Counted from the first letter of the stretch, positions 24,740 to 34,505 are shown. The stretch is DNA of 64,000 bases from Bacteroides ndongoniae (GCF_900108345.1 NZ_FNVV01000014.1:1907664-1971663); one strand, 5' to 3'. Translations and numbers: made by a program. Notes: a model not told the origin generated them from the letters alone.

Positions 24740-24867
24740 TTACACGGTCGTGAGAGACACTTGCATGGCTCGCGAGAAACACAAGTACGGCTCGCGAGAG
24801 ACACTTGCACGGCTCACGAGCGACACAAGTACGGCTCGCGAACCACACTTGCATGGTTCACGAGCCG
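24740..24867. repeat. 22-bp array, family 2, copy 2 (about six units)
   Basis: A partial first unit, then five exact 22-bp units: 24758-24779, 24780-24801, 24802-24823, 24824-24845 and 24846-24867. Units alternate between CACTTGCAYGGCTCGCGAG and CACAAGTACGGCTCGCGAG. The alternation CTTGCA/AAGTAC keeps half-sites related by symmetry. It lies between convergent gene ends. Confidence 0.85.
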
Positions 24868-24935
24868 TATTTATAGGTTGAAAAACAAAGTCTGATATAG
24901 CTTTCTCCAGGCATTCAAAGCCAGCCTCTGAACAC

Positions 24936-25313
24936 TCAGAGCAGCGGGCAGTCAGCGCGTCCGCACTCCAGCTCCACACCTGCTGCCTTGATGTCGGCAC
25001 CCATCGGCGGATTGCGTTTGGCGAGTTTCAGTTCAATCTGCTCCACCTGCGGAAAATCGGCAAACAGCCGCTTTATAATCCGGCCTGCCACGTGTTCCAA
25101 CAGTTTGGAAGGGACATCCATCTCGGCCTTCACCGACTGATAAACGTCGGCATAGCTGACCGTATCGTCCACCTCGTCGGTAGCTGCCGCACGGGTAATG
25201 TCTACTTTCAGACGCAAACTCACAGTGAACTCATTGCCCACCAAAGTTTCCTGTCCGCCCACACCGTGATGGGCATAAAAGCAAAGGTCGTCGAGAAAAA
25301 TATAACTTTTCAT
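24936..25313 (-). CDS. folB: Dihydroneopterin aldolase
   Basis: A 125-residue enzyme that cleaves dihydroneopterin in the folate pathway. Signature stretches are IFLDDLCFYAHHGVGGQE at the N terminus, then DTVSYADVY, LLEHVAGRI and the C-terminal AKRNPPMGADIKAAGVELE. I place the start at 25313, one base after malQ ends, since homologs begin MKSYI. It is the second gene of the malQ-folB pair. Confidence 0.92.
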   Translation of the reverse strand: MKSYIFLDDLCFYAHHGVGGQETLVGNEFTVSLRLKVDITRAAATDEVDDTVSYADVYQSVKAEMDVPSKLLEHVAGRIIKRLFADFPQVEQIELKLAKRNPPMGADIKAAGVELECGRADCPLL

Positions 25314-25314
25314 C

Positions 25315-28017
25315 TTAACAGTTTCTACCAGTATTGGCAATCAGACTCTTAATCTTCTCGTTCAGTCCGTCGGCCTGCATCAGCTGTTCCAGCGTCAGAT
25401 GCATGCGATAGCGCCAGTAATGACGCGGATTGGCCGGCACGTTGATGCGCTCTTCCTGCGCATTGGGGTTACGCAACTTGCCGTCTATCGACAACCAGTC
25501 TTGCAAAGAAAGGATGCAAAGAATGGAGTTGCCGTACAGATGGTTGCACACTATCTCCTCGCAGATTTCCGGTGTAGCTTCGGCCGGTGCCGTGCCATAC
25601 CGTCCCAACACGGAGTTGAAGTAGCGTTGCGTCTGTTGGCTGTTCTCCTCCCACCAGCCACGCAGGGTGGACATGTCGTGGGTCGAAATGGTACATACCG
25701 AACGGTAAGGATACCAGTCGGGACGTCCGAACTCCTGTGCCGGATCTTTCGGCATGCGCTGTATTTCGAGCGAAAGGATACGCAAGTCGTTCATTACCCA
25801 GGCTACGCAATCGGGAATCATACCCAAGTCCTCGCCACAAACCAGCATACGGGTCGACTGCGTCAGTTGCGGCAACTTCTTCATAGCCTGCTGATGCCAG
25901 AACTCGTTGTGACGGCGATAATAATACTGGTCGTACAGACGGTTGAAAGCAGCTTTCTCCCAATCGTTCAGTGCACGGTAAACGAAATCGTGCTGCACGC
26001 CGATACGCGGATGATACTTATACGGATCGTTACGGTCGGGGACAAAAAGTACGTCGCTAATCAGCGAATAAAGTCCGTCGCGTATCCAAATGCTGTCGGC
26101 ATCGGTCTTTCCGGCAAAGTAAGCTTCGACCTTGCGCTGAGTATCAAACTCAGGACGCATGCGATATATCTCGAACGTATCAGTCGGTTCGATGAAGGTC
26201 TGCTTCACATAATCGGTATGCGGACCGAACACCTGACCTAAGAAATACTCGTGTATATAAGGTTTCAGGAAGAAATCCTCGCGGAAAGGCAGACCGTAGC
26301 TTTCGATTTCTTCGCGCGACATAGGCAGGGCAGGCACAAACTGGCCCAACAGCCCGTGTACGGCATGCATCGGTATCTCCCAGATGCGGAAGAAGCCAAG
26401 AATATGGTCAATGCGATAGGCGTCGAAGTACTCGGACATCTTGCGGAAACGTTTCATCCACCATGCATAACCGTCCTTCTCCATCACATCCCAATTGTAA
26501 GTCGGGAATCCCCAGTTCTGCCCGTTCACCGAAAAATCATCGGGCGGAGCACCGGCCTGTCCGTTCAGATTGAAATAGTGAGGTTCTTTCCAGGCTTCCA
26601 CACTGTTGCGGCTGATGCCGATAGGAATGTCACCTTTCAGCACTACACCATGTGCACGGGCGTGCTCGGTAGCTGCCAGCAATTGCTTATGCAGATTGAA
26701 CTGTATGTAATAATAGATGGCAATGCTTGCATACACCTCGGAAGCAGGATCGCAAAGCGCCTCGATTTCATCGGCCTTGTACACCTGATAACGGGGCCAT
26801 TCGCGGAAGTTCGGTGTGCCGTACGTATCGCGCAGATAGCTAAATGCTGCATAAGGAAGCAACCACTCACGGTTGGCCTCGAAGAAACATTTGAATTCGT
26901 CCGAAGCCAAAACCTTCTCGCCTTCCTGCTTGAATATCAGACGGAAGTAGTCCCACTTGGCACGGTTTACGGCCTCGTAGTCCACAGCAGGCAAAGCGTT
27001 GAGTTCTTTCTGCCGTCTTTCGAAGTCGGCCATCAGTCCGGCATCCTCCAGACTACCCAACTGCTTCAGGTCAGTATACATCGGATGGAAAGCATAAATG
27101 GAGATGCTGTTATAAGGATAAGAGTCGACCCACGTATGCGTCATGGTTGTATCATTGATAGGCAAAATCTGCACAACCTTCTGACTGGTCTTTACAACCC
27201 AGTCTATCATACGTTTCAGGTCACCGAAGTCACCCACACCAAAACTCTGCTCGGAACGAAGCGAGAATACGGGCACAGCTACGCCTGCTCCCTTCCATGC
27301 CGGAAGGTTGAAGTAAACGTAACGGTCGCCTACAACCAATGTCTCGCACGGTCCCAGCTTCGGATTGGCCTGATAGCGGTTCGGATTATTTTCCCAGGCT
27401 ACAGCACGCTGTTCTTTCTTATTGTACAAAATAAACTTGTATTCCAAAGGGAAAGTCAGCTTTTCGACATCCAAGTCAATCTGCCATTCGGGAAAATCAG
27501 CATCAGTCATCAGGATAGCCTTATCAGGATCCCAATTGCCCAATGCTTTCTGATTGCCGCAAATACCCAAGCAATGGTCGGCATCGATACAAGGCGCATA
27601 AGCCTTGATCAGGATACTGCGCTCGTGACTTGTTACAGCAGCCTGACGCTCTCTGTGTGCCAGCAAAGATTCGGTAAATGCAGAAGTATAAAAATACTGT
27701 TGTTCGGGCAGATCCTTCCAACAGTCATACAAATTATAAACTTTTTCGGCAACAGCGCCCGACACGTGTAACACACGCGGCAGACTGTTCCATTCGGCAC
27801 GTACAGACTTACCCTCACGATATACATGATAGCCATACTGCACGCTGCCATTTTCCGGCATCCGGATTTCTATTTCTGCCGTCCAATGAATGCCGTCAAC
27901 CGTGCTCAAGGGAATTGCTCCTTCTGGCCGGTTTTCACCCAGTTCGGGGACAGAGCCCAGGACTCTGATTTCTTCTCCCCAATTGGTGCGATACTCAATA
28001 TTAAATGATAGCGTCAT
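25315..28017 (-). CDS. malQ: 4-alpha-glucanotransferase (amylomaltase) with N-terminal starch-binding modules
   Basis: A 900-residue GH77 enzyme. Two N-terminal CBM20-like domains (about 1-95 and 115-225) precede the catalytic barrel. The catalytic patterns are YRIDHILGFFR (nucleophile Asp), VCGEDLGMIP (acid/base Glu) and STHDMSTLRGWW (Asp). It transfers maltodextrin segments in glycogen/starch metabolism and is cytoplasmic, with no signal. Start ATG 28017 opens the first CBM20 (MTLSFNIEYRTNWGEE). It drives folB downstream with a single base between. The long form with two CBM20 modules is common in Bacteroides. Confidence 0.93.
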   Translation of the reverse strand: MTLSFNIEYRTNWGEEIRVLGSVPELGENRPEGAIPLSTVDGIHWTAEIEIRMPENGSVQYGYHVYREGKSVRAEWNSLPRVLHVSGAVAEKVYNLYDCWKDLPEQQYFYTSAFTESLLAHRERQAAVTSHERSILIKAYAPCIDADHCLGICGNQKALGNWDPDKAILMTDADFPEWQIDLDVEKLTFPLEYKFILYNKKEQRAVAWENNPNRYQANPKLGPCETLVVGDRYVYFNLPAWKGAGVAVPVFSLRSEQSFGVGDFGDLKRMIDWVVKTSQKVVQILPINDTTMTHTWVDSYPYNSISIYAFHPMYTDLKQLGSLEDAGLMADFERRQKELNALPAVDYEAVNRAKWDYFRLIFKQEGEKVLASDEFKCFFEANREWLLPYAAFSYLRDTYGTPNFREWPRYQVYKADEIEALCDPASEVYASIAIYYYIQFNLHKQLLAATEHARAHGVVLKGDIPIGISRNSVEAWKEPHYFNLNGQAGAPPDDFSVNGQNWGFPTYNWDVMEKDGYAWWMKRFRKMSEYFDAYRIDHILGFFRIWEIPMHAVHGLLGQFVPALPMSREEIESYGLPFREDFFLKPYIHEYFLGQVFGPHTDYVKQTFIEPTDTFEIYRMRPEFDTQRKVEAYFAGKTDADSIWIRDGLYSLISDVLFVPDRNDPYKYHPRIGVQHDFVYRALNDWEKAAFNRLYDQYYYRRHNEFWHQQAMKKLPQLTQSTRMLVCGEDLGMIPDCVAWVMNDLRILSLEIQRMPKDPAQEFGRPDWYPYRSVCTISTHDMSTLRGWWEENSQQTQRYFNSVLGRYGTAPAEATPEICEEIVCNHLYGNSILCILSLQDWLSIDGKLRNPNAQEERINVPANPRHYWRYRMHLTLEQLMQADGLNEKIKSLIANTGRNC

Positions 28018-28149
28018 ATATATTAGATTTAGAAACGACAATAGCTGCATTCGATTATGCAAGTATAAAAATTATAAATCATAATCATGCAGCTATTGTT
28101 ATCCAAGCCTTTTAAAATCCTATGCAAACGTTTGCTTCATTCCGGTTCT

Positions 28150-30687
28150 TTATCCGCAACGCGATGCGCCGCAAGTTTTACAAATCAGACAGCCTTCCTG
28201 ATAAACAAGTGTTTCATTACCGCAGTTCGGACATTTCTTGCCTTTGGCTTCCGTGCCGTCAGTTACGTACTTCTTCAAAGCACGTTCCACACCGTTCTTC
28301 CAGGTATTGATGCTTTCACTATCCAGTTGCAACGAGCTGACAAGTTTCATCACCTGTTCAATTGGCATACGATAGCGGAGCACACCAGATATCAGTTTGG
28401 CATAGTTCCAATACTCTTTATTAAACTTCTCGGACAAACCTTCAATTGTAACTTTGTATCCCCGTTTGTTCTCAAACTGGAAGTCGTAACGTTTCACTCC
28501 GTTTTCATCGACATTCTTTATAATATGTCCCGAAACAACGTTCTTCGGCAAAATAATTCCTTCATCATCGTCCAGCACACCGGTAAAGATTTCGTAAGGA
28601 TGCCCGTCGAGCAAACCGACAAATGCCACCCATTTTTCCTTGTTGTTCTGGAAACGTACAACATCGGCATACAACACTTTAGGACGCGTTTCGACAACCG
28701 TAGGCGGTTTGCAAGGAGGAAGTTCTTCTTTCTTATCGCTCTTTGTAGAAATCAGCACACCCGAACGAGAGCCATCACGGTAAACCGTACATCCCTTACA
28801 ACCGGAACGCCATGCCTCTACATACAGACGATTGACAAGTTCCTCATCTACATCGCTGGGCAAATTGATGGTTACACTGATAGAGTGGTCTACCCATTTC
28901 TGAATGCGTCCCTGCATCTTGACCTTCATCAGCCAGTCTACATCGTTAGAAGTAGCCTTATAATAAGGAGACTTGGCAACCAAAGCATCAATCTCATCCT
29001 GCGTATATCTTTTTGCCGGATTATATCCTTGTGCTTCCATCCATGTTACAAACTTGGGATGGAAAACAATGTATTCCTCGAAAGCATCACCTGTTTCGTC
29101 AATAAAGTCGACACGAACATTCGTATCATTAGGATTTACTTTACGACGGCGTTTATAAACGGGAAGGAATACCGGTTCGATGCCCGAAGTGGTCTGCGTC
29201 ATCAAGCTGGTTGTTCCTGTAGGAGCAATCGTCAGACAGGCAATGTTACGACGGCCATATTTAGCCATCTCCTCATACAATTCAGGATCAGCCTCACGCA
29301 AACGACTGATAAACGGATTATTCTTCTCGCGTTCAGTATCGTATATTTCGAAAGCTCCACGTTCTTTTGCCATCTCAACAGAAGAGCGATAAGCACTCAG
29401 AGCAATAGTCTTATGAACTTTTTCCGAGAATTCGGTAGCTTCTTCAGTTCCGTAACGCAATCCCAAAGCTGCGAGCATATCACCTTCAGCCGTTATACCT
29501 ACTCCGGTACGACGTCCCTGTCCACTCTTCTTATAAATCTTCTCCCACAACACACGCTCCGTACGCTTCACATCATCCGATTCAGGATCTGAATCTACCT
29601 TAGCCAAAATCTTTTCGATCTTCTCTAACTCCAGATCGATAATATCGTCCATAATGCGTTGCGCCAAAGCCACGTGCTTCTTAAACAATTCAAAATCAAA
29701 ATAAGCATCAGGCTTAAACGGATTCACCACGTACGAATACAGGTTGATGGCAAGCAAACGGCAAGAATCATAGGGACACAACGGAATCTCTCCACACGGA
29801 TTGGTCGATACTGTACGATAACCCAAGTCTGCATAGCAATCGGGAACCGATTCCCGCAAAATAGTATCCCAGAAAAGCACACCAGGCTCAGCCGACTTCC
29901 ATGCATTGTGCACAATCTTCTTCCACAACGCCGAAGCATCGATTTCTTTCTTAAATATAGGATTAACCGAGTCTATAGGATATTGCTGAACATAAGGTTT
30001 TCCTTCAATAGCAGCCTCCATGAAAGCATCATCCAACTTCACAGACACATTAGCACCTGTTACTTTACCTTCGGTCATCTTAGCATCTATAAATGCTTCC
30101 GAATCAGGATGCTTGATAGAGACACTCAACATCAAGGCTCCCCGGCGTCCGTCTTGAGCAACTTCACGTGTAGAGTTTGAGTAACGTTCCATAAAAGGAA
30201 CCAAACCCGTAGAAGTCAAAGCAGAGTTTTTAACCGGTGAACCTTTCGGACGAATATGTGATAAATCATGTCCCACACCACCACGACGTTTCATCAGCTG
30301 AACCTGCTCTTCATCAATCTTAAAAATAGCTCCATAAGAATCAGCCTCTCCATCCACACCAATCACAAAGCAATTGGACAAAGAAGCAACCTGATAGTTA
30401 TTGCCAATACCAGTCATCGGGCTTCCCTGAGGAACAATATATCTGAAATGATCGAATAAAGCGAACAGTTCCTCTAAACTTAACGCATTCGGATATTTGG
30501 CCTCAATACGAGCCACCTCATTAGCTATACGCCAATGCATGTCTTCCGGAGATTTTTCGTAAATATTACCGAAAGAGTCCTTGACTGCGTATTTGTTTAC
30601 CCAAACTCTGGCAGCCAACTCATCACCTTGGAAGTATCGTAAAGATTCTTCAAAAGCTTCTTCATAAGAATAAACTTTCTTTTCCAC
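28150..30687 (-). CDS. nrdJ: Adenosylcobalamin-dependent ribonucleotide reductase (class II)
   Basis: An 845-residue reductase that makes deoxynucleotides using B12. The substrate loop NPCGEIPLCPYD and the finger-loop TGTTSLM pattern are visible in the central barrel. An N-terminal ATP-cone is lacking, and a Cys pair near the end belongs to a zinc-like CPNCGNETL...CLICKTCGASRCG tail that supplies the reducing thiols. No small subunit gene is nearby, as expected for class II. The upstream region has no cobalamin riboswitch that I can see. It is a single gene. Confidence 0.93.
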   Translation of the reverse strand: MEKKVYSYEEAFEESLRYFQGDELAARVWVNKYAVKDSFGNIYEKSPEDMHWRIANEVARIEAKYPNALSLEELFALFDHFRYIVPQGSPMTGIGNNYQVASLSNCFVIGVDGEADSYGAIFKIDEEQVQLMKRRGGVGHDLSHIRPKGSPVKNSALTSTGLVPFMERYSNSTREVAQDGRRGALMLSVSIKHPDSEAFIDAKMTEGKVTGANVSVKLDDAFMEAAIEGKPYVQQYPIDSVNPIFKKEIDASALWKKIVHNAWKSAEPGVLFWDTILRESVPDCYADLGYRTVSTNPCGEIPLCPYDSCRLLAINLYSYVVNPFKPDAYFDFELFKKHVALAQRIMDDIIDLELEKIEKILAKVDSDPESDDVKRTERVLWEKIYKKSGQGRRTGVGITAEGDMLAALGLRYGTEEATEFSEKVHKTIALSAYRSSVEMAKERGAFEIYDTEREKNNPFISRLREADPELYEEMAKYGRRNIACLTIAPTGTTSLMTQTTSGIEPVFLPVYKRRRKVNPNDTNVRVDFIDETGDAFEEYIVFHPKFVTWMEAQGYNPAKRYTQDEIDALVAKSPYYKATSNDVDWLMKVKMQGRIQKWVDHSISVTINLPSDVDEELVNRLYVEAWRSGCKGCTVYRDGSRSGVLISTKSDKKEELPPCKPPTVVETRPKVLYADVVRFQNNKEKWVAFVGLLDGHPYEIFTGVLDDDEGIILPKNVVSGHIIKNVDENGVKRYDFQFENKRGYKVTIEGLSEKFNKEYWNYAKLISGVLRYRMPIEQVMKLVSSLQLDSESINTWKNGVERALKKYVTDGTEAKGKKCPNCGNETLVYQEGCLICKTCGASRCG

Positions 30688-31029
30688 TATATTTGTATTT
30701 TCTTAGATTTATCTGCTATAAGTATTTGTGTAGAAGTCGTACTTATCGTCAACAAATGCGGATGCAAAGCTATGAATGTTTTTCTATTCAGCAAAATAAA
30801 AAACGAACATTTTATCAACAGAATAAAAGTTTTCCATTTAGAGAAGAATCACATCTGATTATAAACAACTTATCTTTTTCAACAAGAAGAAAAGTTTTCA
30901 AAAAAGGAAAAGATATATGTATAAAGCCAAAGAATAATTATACTTTTCTAAAAAAGGAGGAAGATATTAACAGGAGCTGTGAACAACTTCTATAATTCTT
31001 TTCTTATATTTGCAGAAAAAAGACAAAAT
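30688..31029. promoter_or_regulatory. Divergent regulatory region of nrdJ and the nitroreductase
   Basis: A 342-bp AT-rich gap. On the minus strand CAAAGCTA (30765-30772) reads TAGCTTTG, a -7 box giving nrdJ a leader of about 70 nt. On the plus strand TATATTTG (31005-31012) is a -7 box 18 bp before the nitroreductase ATG. Nothing else is recognisable between them, including no cobalamin box. Confidence 0.6.
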
Positions 31030-31764
31030 ATGGAAAGCCTAAAAGAAAGAAGAACAATACGGAAATACCAGCCAAAGGATATTCCCGCCGAATTGTTAAA
31101 TGATTTACTCGAAACAGCCTTTCGAGCCTCTACTGTTGGAAACATGCAAGTCTACAGCGTAATTGTAACAAGAGACGCTGAGCGGAAAGCCCGTCTGGCA
31201 CCGGCACATTTCAACCAACCTATGGTGCAAAACGCACCCGTCGTACTAACTTTCTGCATCGACTTACGCCGTTTCAGCAAATGGTGCGAGCAACGCAAAG
31301 CACAACCTGGCTACAACAACTTCGAATGGTTTATAACCGGAGCCGTCGACACTCTGCTCGCAGCACAGACTTTTTGTGTAGCCGCCGAAGAAAAAGACCT
31401 AGGTATCTGCTATCTGGGAACCACAACCTACAACCCCGACATGATTGTAGAAGCCTTAGAATTACCGGAATTAGTATTCCCGCTTACTACTATTACTGTA
31501 GGCTGGCCCGACGAAACGCCTGCACAAACCGACCGTCTGCCACTCGAAGCCATCGTACACGAAGAAGTCTACCACGATTATACTCCTTCCGACATTGACC
31601 GCCTGTATGCCTACAAGGAATCGCTGGACGAGAACAAAAAATATATAGAAGAAAACAAAAAAGAAACCCTGGCTCAAGTATTTACAGACGTACGCTACAC
31701 TAAGAAAGACGCCGAAGCTATGTCTAAAAAACTTTGGGAAGTAATGAAACAACAAGGTTTCTAA
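31030..31764 (+). CDS. Nitroreductase-family NAD(P)H-dependent flavoprotein
   Basis: A 244-residue FMN enzyme with the nitroreductase opening ERRTIRKYQPKDIP and the AFRASTVGNMQVYSV flavin-contact stretch (about 31-45). The C-terminal part has CYLGTTTYNP and TVGWPDETP. A long lysine/glutamate-rich tail (ENKKYIEENKKETLAQVF) follows the fold. The physiological substrate is unknown. The start at 31030 is the first ATG downstream of the promoter. An IS element sits just past its hairpin. Confidence 0.85.
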   Translation: MESLKERRTIRKYQPKDIPAELLNDLLETAFRASTVGNMQVYSVIVTRDAERKARLAPAHFNQPMVQNAPVVLTFCIDLRRFSKWCEQRKAQPGYNNFEWFITGAVDTLLAAQTFCVAAEEKDLGICYLGTTTYNPDMIVEALELPELVFPLTTITVGWPDETPAQTDRLPLEAIVHEEVYHDYTPSDIDRLYAYKESLDENKKYIEENKKETLAQVFTDVRYTKKDAEAMSKKLWEVMKQQGF

Positions 31765-31807
31765 ACTTCTATTACTCTCTTCAAACTTCTTACAAGAAGG
31801 AAAAACA

Positions 31808-31866
31808 AATTCCCGCAAATCACGCTTAGACAGTTTCAATAACTTTCATCGCAATTTGCGGGAATT
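31808..31866. terminator. Long-loop inverted repeat after the nitroreductase gene
   Basis: AATTCCCGCAAAT (31808-31820) and ATTTGCGGGAATT (31854-31866) are perfect 13-bp arms with a 33-base loop. It lies 43 bp after the stop codon and 5 bp before the IS target duplication. It may be the terminator of the gene; a loop this large is unusual. Confidence 0.55.
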
Positions 31867-31875
31867 AATTTATTA

Positions 31876-32905
31876 ACGTGAGTTCGAAATAAGAATAAAT
31901 ATATTTTGTTGAAAATTAGAAACATAGCGATAAAATCATTAAATTTATAGTGTCCAATTATAACATTTAAACGATTATCACTATGTTTCCAGAGTCTAAA
32001 GTTACAGAGATTTATTGTATGGCCGATGATTTTTGCAAGGAATTTGCGTTGCAACAGAAAAATATATGATTGAGGATAAGAAGACCAGACATCGTAACAA
32101 GCCCAACCGTATAAGTGATGCTGAAATTATGGTTATTCTAATCCTGTTTCACTCCGGTGGTTTCCGTTGTTTTAAACATTACTACAAGGAATATGTCTGT
32201 AAACATCTGAAACACCTTTTTCCGCGTCAGGTTTCCTATAACCCGTTTTGTAGAACTGGAGAAGGAAGTATTGCTTCCCATGACCATTTTTATCAAAAAA
32301 GTACTGTTGGGAACCTGTACCGGTATCAGTTTTGTTGACTCTACTCCTTTACGCGTCTGTCGTAATCAAAGAATCCTTATTCATAAGACATTTGAGGGAC
32401 TTGCCGAGCGTGGAAAATGTTCAATGGGATGGTTCTTCGGATTCAAGCTGCATCTGATAATCAATGACAAGGGTGAGATTCTCAATTTTATGTTCACGCC
32501 TGGAAATGTGGATGATCGTGAACCGTTGAAGCAGGATAAGTTTCTGGAGAACATAAAAGGAAAGCTATGTGCAGACAAGGGGTATATCGGTCAGGCTCTG
32601 TTTGAGAACCTCTTCCTTAATGGTATACAACTTGTCACTAAAGTTAAAAACAACATGAAGAACTCACTGATGAGTATTGCCGACAAAATTCTGCTCAGAA
32701 AAGAGCCTTGATTGAAACAGTCAATGACGAATTGAAGAATATTGCACAGATAGAACACTCCAGACATCGTTCTTTCAATAATTTTATAGCCAACTCTTTG
32801 TCGGCTATCGCAGCATACTGCTTTTTTGAAAAGAAGCCCGCCATTGACGTGAATTTTGTCAATGACGGACAACTTTCTATTTTCTAATTTTATATCGAGC
32901 TCACG
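31876..32905 (+). mobile_element. Decayed IS982-family insertion sequence
   Basis: A 1,030-bp insertion. The ends match as an inverted repeat: ACGTGAGTTCGAAATAA on the left and ACGTGAGCTCGATATAA, read inward on the right. The target TATTA is duplicated on both sides (31871-31875, 32906-32910). The transposase is broken by three frameshifts, so the copy cannot move by itself. Confidence 0.85.
31983..32886 (+). pseudogene. IS982-family transposase, three frameshifts
   Basis: The reading frame MFPESKVTEIYCMADDFCKEF starts at 31983. It loses one A in the A-run near 32058-32062, gains a C near 32240-32243 and loses an A near 32696-32702. With these three changes undone it reads on to the stop at 32884-32886, giving about 300 residues. 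Segments such as NRISDAEIMVILILFHSGGFRCFKHYY, SFVDSTPLRVC and CADKGYIGQ are those of IS982 transposases (DDE type). All three errors are in or beside homopolymers. I judge it a dead copy, unless they are sequencing errors. Confidence 0.88.
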
Positions 32906-32935
32906 TTATTAAGAATCAAGAATATTCCGTTTCAA

Positions 32936-34330
32936 TCAGTTTCCCCGTTTCAAGTCTGCCTGTATTTCATCGATTTCAGCACGGAAAGACTTATCTACTT
33001 CCGTCAGTTCCTTTATCGTCTTGCAGGCATGAAGCACGGTTGCATGATCCTTATTACCTATCAGCGTACCAATCTTCGCCGTAGAGAAATCCGTATTCTT
33101 CTTAGCCAGATACATGGCTATTTGACGCGCCTGTACCACCTCACGCTTTCTGGACTTCGTATGAATCACAGAAGCATCCAGATTAAAGTGGCGACAAACA
33201 GTCGTGATAATATCATCCACCGTAACTGCCTTGCTTTCACAATTCACCACTTTGCGAACGATGCGCTGAGCCAACTCCAAGTCAATCTCCTTATTATAGA
33301 TTGTAGAGTGCGCCATGATGGAAATCACAATACCTTCCAAATCACGAACACTGTCGCTTACGTTCTCTGCAATGTAGTCGATTACTTCGGGCGGGAACTT
33401 CAAGCCATCGCGATGAATTTTGTTACGCAGAATATCCTTCCGCAATTCAACCGTCGGTTTTTCCAGTTCCGCCACCATTCCCCATTTAAAACGGGTTATC
33501 AGACGTTCTTCCATACCCTGCAATAACACAGGCGCTCTATCGGAAGTCAAAATCAATTGTTTGCCGTTCTGATGCAGATGATTAAAGATATGGAAGAAAG
33601 TATTCTGCGTCTTGGTAACGCCGGCAAATTCCTGAATATCATCAATAATCAATACATCAATTGTCTGGTAGAAGTTTATAAAGTCGTTTGTAGTATTGTT
33701 TCGCACCGAATCAGTGTATTGCACCTGAAACAAATGAGCCGACACATACAGCACACGTTTTTCAGGATACAGTTCTTTAATCTTTGTTCCAATGGCATTG
33801 GCCAGATGGGTTTTTCCTACTCCCGACGCACCGTAGAAGAACAACGGATTAAAGATAGTCTTAGCCGGATTGAGTGCAACTGCTTCGGCTACACTGCGCG
33901 ACAGCTTATTGCTTCCGCCCTCAATAAAAGTCTCGAAATTATACTCCGGATTCAGATGTGGATCCAAGTCGGACACAGGCACCTGCGGAATCTGCTTGTT
34001 TACAACAGGCTTCTGAGGAATAATGGTACGATGAGTCGATTCCAACTCCACCGTTTTAGGCGGACGGGAACTTCTGTCTACCATTACATTATACATCAGC
34101 TTTGTCCCCTCACCTATTACTTTATAAAGAGTCTTTCTCAGCAAGTCTACAAACTTGTCTTCCAGAAACTCATAAAAGAACTGGCTGGGAACCTGTACAA
34201 CCAAAGTCTTGTCCTCATATTTCAATGGGACAATAGGCAGGAACCAGGTTTTGTACGTCTGCTCCGGAACATTGTCTCTGATAATTTCAAGACAGCGGTT
34301 CCACAGTCCGACATGATCAACTACACTCAT
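32936..34330 (-). CDS. dnaA: Chromosomal replication initiator DnaA
   Basis: A 464-residue AAA+ initiator. Domain I (about 1-90, WNRCLEIIRDNVPEQTYKTWFLPIVP) self-associates. A linker follows, then the AAA+ domain with Walker A GASGVGKTHLAN and Walker B VLIIDDIQEFAG. The C-terminal DNA-binding helices end with the signature KNKDHATVLHACKTI. It binds DnaA boxes to melt oriC. I see no DnaA-box cluster in the 352 bp upstream, so oriC is probably not here. Confidence 0.96.
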   Translation of the reverse strand: MSVVDHVGLWNRCLEIIRDNVPEQTYKTWFLPIVPLKYEDKTLVVQVPSQFFYEFLEDKFVDLLRKTLYKVIGEGTKLMYNVMVDRSSRPPKTVELESTHRTIIPQKPVVNKQIPQVPVSDLDPHLNPEYNFETFIEGGSNKLSRSVAEAVALNPAKTIFNPLFFYGASGVGKTHLANAIGTKIKELYPEKRVLYVSAHLFQVQYTDSVRNNTTNDFINFYQTIDVLIIDDIQEFAGVTKTQNTFFHIFNHLHQNGKQLILTSDRAPVLLQGMEERLITRFKWGMVAELEKPTVELRKDILRNKIHRDGLKFPPEVIDYIAENVSDSVRDLEGIVISIMAHSTIYNKEIDLELAQRIVRKVVNCESKAVTVDDIITTVCRHFNLDASVIHTKSRKREVVQARQIAMYLAKKNTDFSTAKIGTLIGNKDHATVLHACKTIKELTEVDKSFRAEIDEIQADLKRGN

Positions 34331-34370
34331 AACGGCTTCTAAACATTTATTGATTAAGCGAAACTTCTAC

Positions 34371-34389
34371 GATTGCAAAATTCGCAATC
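34371..34389. promoter_or_regulatory. Palindrome in the dnaA 5' region
   Basis: GATTGC-AAAATTC-GCAATC, six-base perfect arms around an AT core with two further pairs, lies 41 bp upstream of the dnaA start codon. It could be a regulator site or part of the leader. No binding protein is known. Confidence 0.4.
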
Positions 34390-34475
34390 TTATTTGAGAA
34401 AAACAAATCACTTTTTTCTTGCTTTTTTCAATCGGACAATAAACACTTTACTTTCAGGCACTTATAGAAAAGCAT

Positions 34476-34505
34476 AAAAATAGCCTCCGTAAAGAGGCTA
34501 TTGTT
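34476..34505. terminator. Hairpin between mlaD-like gene and dnaA
   Basis: AATAGCCTC-CGTAAA-GAGGCTATT, nine-bp stem with A-rich 5' flank and T-rich 3' side, so it can stop transcription on either strand. It would separate the mlaD-like transcript from dnaA. The rest of 34331-34682 holds a weak AAACCC/GGGTTT hairpin near 34575 and nothing else I can name. Confidence 0.65.

Noticed and set aside
26251..27771. Long open frame opposite malQ
   Set aside because: MalQ has catalytic motifs; the plus-strand frame has no domain pattern.
28087..29592. Long open frame opposite nrdJ
   Set aside because: NrdJ is full-length and conserved; this frame has no recognisable feature.
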